A stretch of 64,000 nt of DNA from Antedon bifida (Eukaryota > Echinodermata > Crinoidea > Comatulida > Antedonidae), in the NCBI GenBank assembly GCA_963402885.1, contig OY727093.1, positions 25,171,409 to 25,235,408 on the forward strand, given 5' to 3'. The notes under the pieces were generated by a model. It was not told the DNA's origin and ran no database searches. It worked only from the letters and a program-made list of their open reading frames with translations. A program made the position numbers and the translations under genes. Below are positions 61,201-64,000 of the stretch, one piece after another (the first letter of the stretch is position 1; the number at the start of each line of letters is the position of its first letter).

Positions 61201-62943
61201 GGTTGCGCCCAGTGCTAAACTAGATCTTCTTTATTATCACTGTGCGCGAGTGCAACCAAAATGGATATGGTAACGCACTGTGCTAAACTAGATCCTATTT
61301 ATTATTACCGTGCGCGAGTGCAATCAAAATGGATATGGTAGCGCACTGTGCTAAACTAGATCCTATTTATTATCACTGTGCGGGAGTGAACCAAAATGGG
61401 TATAGTAGCGCACAGTGCTAAACTAGATCCTATTATCACTGTGCCCAAGTACAACTAAAATGTGTATGGTTGCGCCCAGTGCTAAAATAGATCCTCTTTA
61501 TTATCACTGTGTGCGAGTGCAACCAAAATGGGTATAGTAGCGCACAGTGCTAAACTAGATCCTATTTATTATCACTTTGCTCAAGTACCTCCAAAATGGG
61601 TATGGTAGCGCACTGTGCTAAACTAGATCCTATTTATTATCACTGTGCGCAAGTACCACCAAAATGGGTATGGTAGCGCACTGTGCTAAACTAGATCCTA
61701 TTTATTATCACTGTGCGCAAGTACCACCAAAATGGGTATGGTAGCGCACTGTGCTAAACTAGATCCTATTTATTATCACTGTGCACGAGTGAACCAAAAT
61801 TTGTATAGTAGCGCACAGTTCTAAACTAGATCTTATTATCACTGTGCTCAAGTACAACCAAAATGTGTATGGTTGCGCCCAGTGCTAAACTAGATCCTCT
61901 TTATTATCACTGTGCGCGTGTGCAACCAAAATGGATATGGTAGCGCACTGTGCTAAACTAGATCCTATTTATTATCACTGTGCGCGAGTGAACCAAAATT
62001 TGTATAGTAGCGCACAGTTCTAAACTAGATCTTATTATCACTGTGCTCAAGTACAACCAAAATGTGTATGGTTGCGCCCAGTGCTAAACTAGATCCTCTT
62101 TATTATCACTGTGCGCGAGTGCAACCAAAATGGATATGGTAGCGCACTGTGCTAAACTAGATCCTATTTATTATCACTGTGCGCGAGTGAACCAAAATGG
62201 GTATAGTAGCGCACTGTGCTAAACTAGATCCTATTTTCACTGTGCTCAAGTACAACCAAAATGTGTATGGTTGTGCCCAGTGCTAAACTAGATCCTCTTT
62301 ATTATCACTGTGCGCGAGTGCAACCAAAATGGTTATATTAGCGCACAGTGCTAAACTAGATCCTCGTTATGATCACTTTGCTCAAGTACCTCCAAAATGG
62401 ATGGTAGCGCACTGTGCTAAACTAGATCCTATTTATTACCACTGTGCGCGAGTGAACCAAAATGGGTATGGTAGCTCTCAGTACTAAACTAGATTCTGTG
62501 TATTATCACTGTGCTCAAGTACCACCAAAATGGGTATGGTAACGCACAGTGCTAAACTAGGTCCTCTTTATTATCACTGTGCGCGAGTACCACCAAAATG
62601 GCTATAGTAGCGCACTGTGCTAAACTAGATCCTATTTATTATTACTGTGCGCGAGTGAACCAAAATTGGTATAGTAGCGCACAGTGCTAAACTATATCCT
62701 ATTTATTATCACTGTTCTCAAGTACCACCAAAATGGGTATGGTAGCGCACTGTGCTAAACTAGATCCTATTTATTATTACTGTGCGCGAGTGAACCAAAA
62801 TTGGTATAGTAGCGCACAGTGCTAAACTATATCCTATTTATTATCACTGTTCTCAAGCACCACCAAAATGGGTATGGTAGCGCACTGTGCTAAACTAGAT
62901 CCTATGTACTATCACTGTGCGCAAGTACAACCAAAATGTGTAT
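49201..62943 (+). repeat. 68/67/64-bp satellite array, segment 8 (diverged subfamily)
   Basis: From about 50,200 the composition changes. Monomers with GAGTGAACCAAAAT (67 bp, one C lost) and AGATCCTATTATCACTG (64 bp) are frequent, together with GTTGCGCCCAGTGC, TCACTTTGCTCAAGTACCTCC and TAGCTCTCAGTGC variants. Four monomer types often follow in fixed order: GTTGCGCCC type, TTTGCTCAAGTACCT type, GGATATGGTAGCGC type, then the 64-bp type, giving a unit of about 267 bp. The 1-bp and 4-bp deletions are shared by many monomers and mark this as a separate lineage. The seam at 50,740-50,800 contains a scrambled monomer. No gene is present. Confidence 0.95.
54345..61240 (+). repeat. Tandem duplication with 3,516-bp unit
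   Basis: Copy 1 is about 54,345-57,860 and copy 2 is 57,861-61,240. Markers at an exact offset of 3,516 are ATGGGTATGG (54,365 and 57,881), AGTGAACCAAAATC (55,090 and 58,606) and TTAGCGCACT (56,391 and 59,907). After about 60,575 the offset drops to 3,380 (AATGGGTATTG at 57,251 and 60,631), so copy 2 has lost two monomers. A less similar earlier copy of part of the unit lies at 51.1-52.5 kb (offset 2,949 near 52,141). Confidence 0.85.
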
Positions 62944-63214
62944 CAACATTTCATTCTTTATTTATCCAAATACATAAACATAACATTATAATACAAAACA
63001 TTAAAATAATTGGATAAAAAGGAAGTAGAGAAAAGGCAACTTCATGCCTATCTAGCCCTACTCCCTTATAACTAAAAGATTTCAAATTTTTTTTAAAATC
63101 AAACAAATCATATTAAGATATAATTTAATTACTAATAAATAATAGTATAATAGTAATAATAATAATAGATGTATATATATATATATATATATACAAATCA
63201 TACTATAAATTATG
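62944..63214 (-). mobile_element. AT-rich antisense insert, probable LINE 3'-UTR fragment
   Basis: This is non-satellite sequence between two normal monomers. On the minus strand it reads through an AT-rich part with a (TA)n run (63,172-63,193), then GTTGCCTTTTCTCTACTTCC, and ends GGATAAATAAAGAATGAAATG with AATAAA at 62,957-62,962. That pattern resembles the end of a LINE transcript, but no protein fragment or simple tail is present. GTAT at 62,940-62,943 and 63,215-63,218 may be a 4-bp target duplication. A different AT-rich element or a retrocopied transcript end cannot be excluded. Confidence 0.55.
63172..63193. repeat. (TA)n microsatellite
   Basis: An uninterrupted TA dinucleotide run lies inside the 63-kb insert, preceded by TAATAATAATAATAG-like sequence. 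Confidence 0.85.
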
Positions 63215-64000
63215 GTATGGTATCGCACAGTGCTAAACTAGATCTTCTTTATTATCACTGTGCGCGAGTGCAGCCAAAATGGGTATAGTAGCGCACAGTG
63301 CTAAACTAGATTCTATTTATTATCACTTTGCTCAAGTACCTCCAAAATGTGTATGGTAGCGCACTGTGCTAAACTAGATCCTATTTATTATCACTTTGCT
63401 CAAGTACCTCCAAAATGGGTATCGTAGCGCACTGTGCTAAACTAGATCCTATTTATTATCACTGTGCGTGAGTGAACCAAAATGGGTATAGTAGCGCACA
63501 GTGCTAAACTAGATCCTCTGTATTATCACTGTGCGCGAGTGCAACCAAAATGGGTATAGTAGCGCACAGTGCTAAACTAGATCCTATTATCACTGTGCTC
63601 AAGTACAACCAAAATGGGTATGGTAGCGCACAGTGTTAAACTAAATCCTATTTATTATCACTGTGCGCGAGAGTGGAACCAAAATGGGTTTGGTAGCCCA
63701 CAGTGCAAAACTAAATCCTATTTATTAACACTGTGCGCGAGTGCAACCAAAATGGGAATACTAGCGCACAGTGTTAAACTAAATCCTATTTATTATCACT
63801 ATGCGCGAGTGTAAAATGGGTATGGTAGCGCACAGTACTAAACAATATTATTTATTATCACTGTGCTCAAGTACAACCAAAATGGGTATGGTAGCGCACA
63901 GTGTTAAACTAAATTCTATTTGTTATCACTGTGCGCGAGTGCAACCAAAATGGATATGGTAGCGCACAGTGCTAAACTAAATCCTATTTATTACCGTTGT
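63215..64000 (+). repeat. 68-bp satellite array, segment 9
   Basis: Satellite continues to the window edge in the same orientation, so the array extends beyond it. Up to about 63,590 the monomers resemble the diverged subfamily. After that they return to canonical 68-bp forms with GGTATGGTAGCGC and AAACTAAATCC. The open frame at 63,614-63,814 is a chance product of variants. No gene is seen. Confidence 0.95.

Noticed and set aside
5038-63814. Short open frames in the satellite as genes
   Set aside because: They lie wholly inside satellite monomers, arise from stop-removing variants, have repetitive composition matching the monomer, and recur only where blocks are duplicated.
1-64000. Tandem repeats as a CRISPR array
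   Set aside because: The repeats are directly contiguous with no unique spacers of fixed length, the whole 68-bp period is repeated, and animal-type LINEs interrupt the array.
1-64000. Hammerhead ribozyme in the satellite
   Set aside because: Some satellites encode one, but no conserved CTGANGA box paired with GAAA was seen in the monomer.
1-64000. CENP-B box
   Set aside because: I saw no TTCG....A..CGGG-like motif in the monomer; the CpG-containing arms do not fit it.

Overview
This is a eukaryotic, probably animal, satellite-DNA window and not a gene region. About 60 kb of the 64 kb is one tandem repeat with a monomer of about 68 bp (roughly 890 monomers, estimated from length). All monomers run in the same direction. 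No host protein gene, tRNA, rRNA or CRISPR array was found. The non-satellite pieces are non-LTR retrotransposon (LINE) remnants of the CR1/L2-like branch of the Jockey superfamily, which together with AT-rich sequence points to an invertebrate metazoan. The species cannot be told from the sequence. A pericentromeric or other heterochromatic location is an inference.

Monomer design: each unit carries a left arm GCGCACAGTG and a right arm CACTGTGCGC (or CACTGTGCTC), which are reverse complements. The arms alternate along the array with spacers of about 23 and 25 bp, so an inverted half-site occurs about every 34 bp and each arm could pair with a neighbour on either side. The spacers are a TA-rich segment (CTAAACTAGATCCTATTTAT...) and a segment around ACCAAAATGGGTAT.

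Layout: 1-7,418 satellite with 1.9 kb and 0.7-0.95 kb tandem duplications; 7,419-7,806 an antisense LINE 3' end keeping 32 C-terminal codons; 7,807-13,621 satellite; 13,622-13,859 a sense 5'-truncated LINE tail; 13,860-31,045 satellite built from blocks B and C arranged B1-C1-B2-C2-C3 (a super-repeat of about 7 kb); 31,046-33,585 a 2.5 kb LINE with a complete-looking reverse transcriptase domain, a frameshift upstream of it, and a 7-bp target-site duplication; 33,586-50,200 satellite with an 8,028-bp-offset duplication of 5.3 kb that includes four copies of a 72-bp non-satellite module; 50,200-62,943 a diverged subfamily rich in 64- and 67-bp monomers with a 3,516-bp tandem duplication; 62,944-63,214 an AT-rich antisense insert, probably another LINE 3' UTR; then satellite to the end.

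Nothing here works as an operon or pathway. The window records repeated unequal exchange or segmental amplification of a hairpin-rich satellite, with occasional LINE insertions that are either young (single copy) or old enough to have been co-amplified (the 72-bp module). Long near-identical blocks also mean that assembly errors cannot be excluded.
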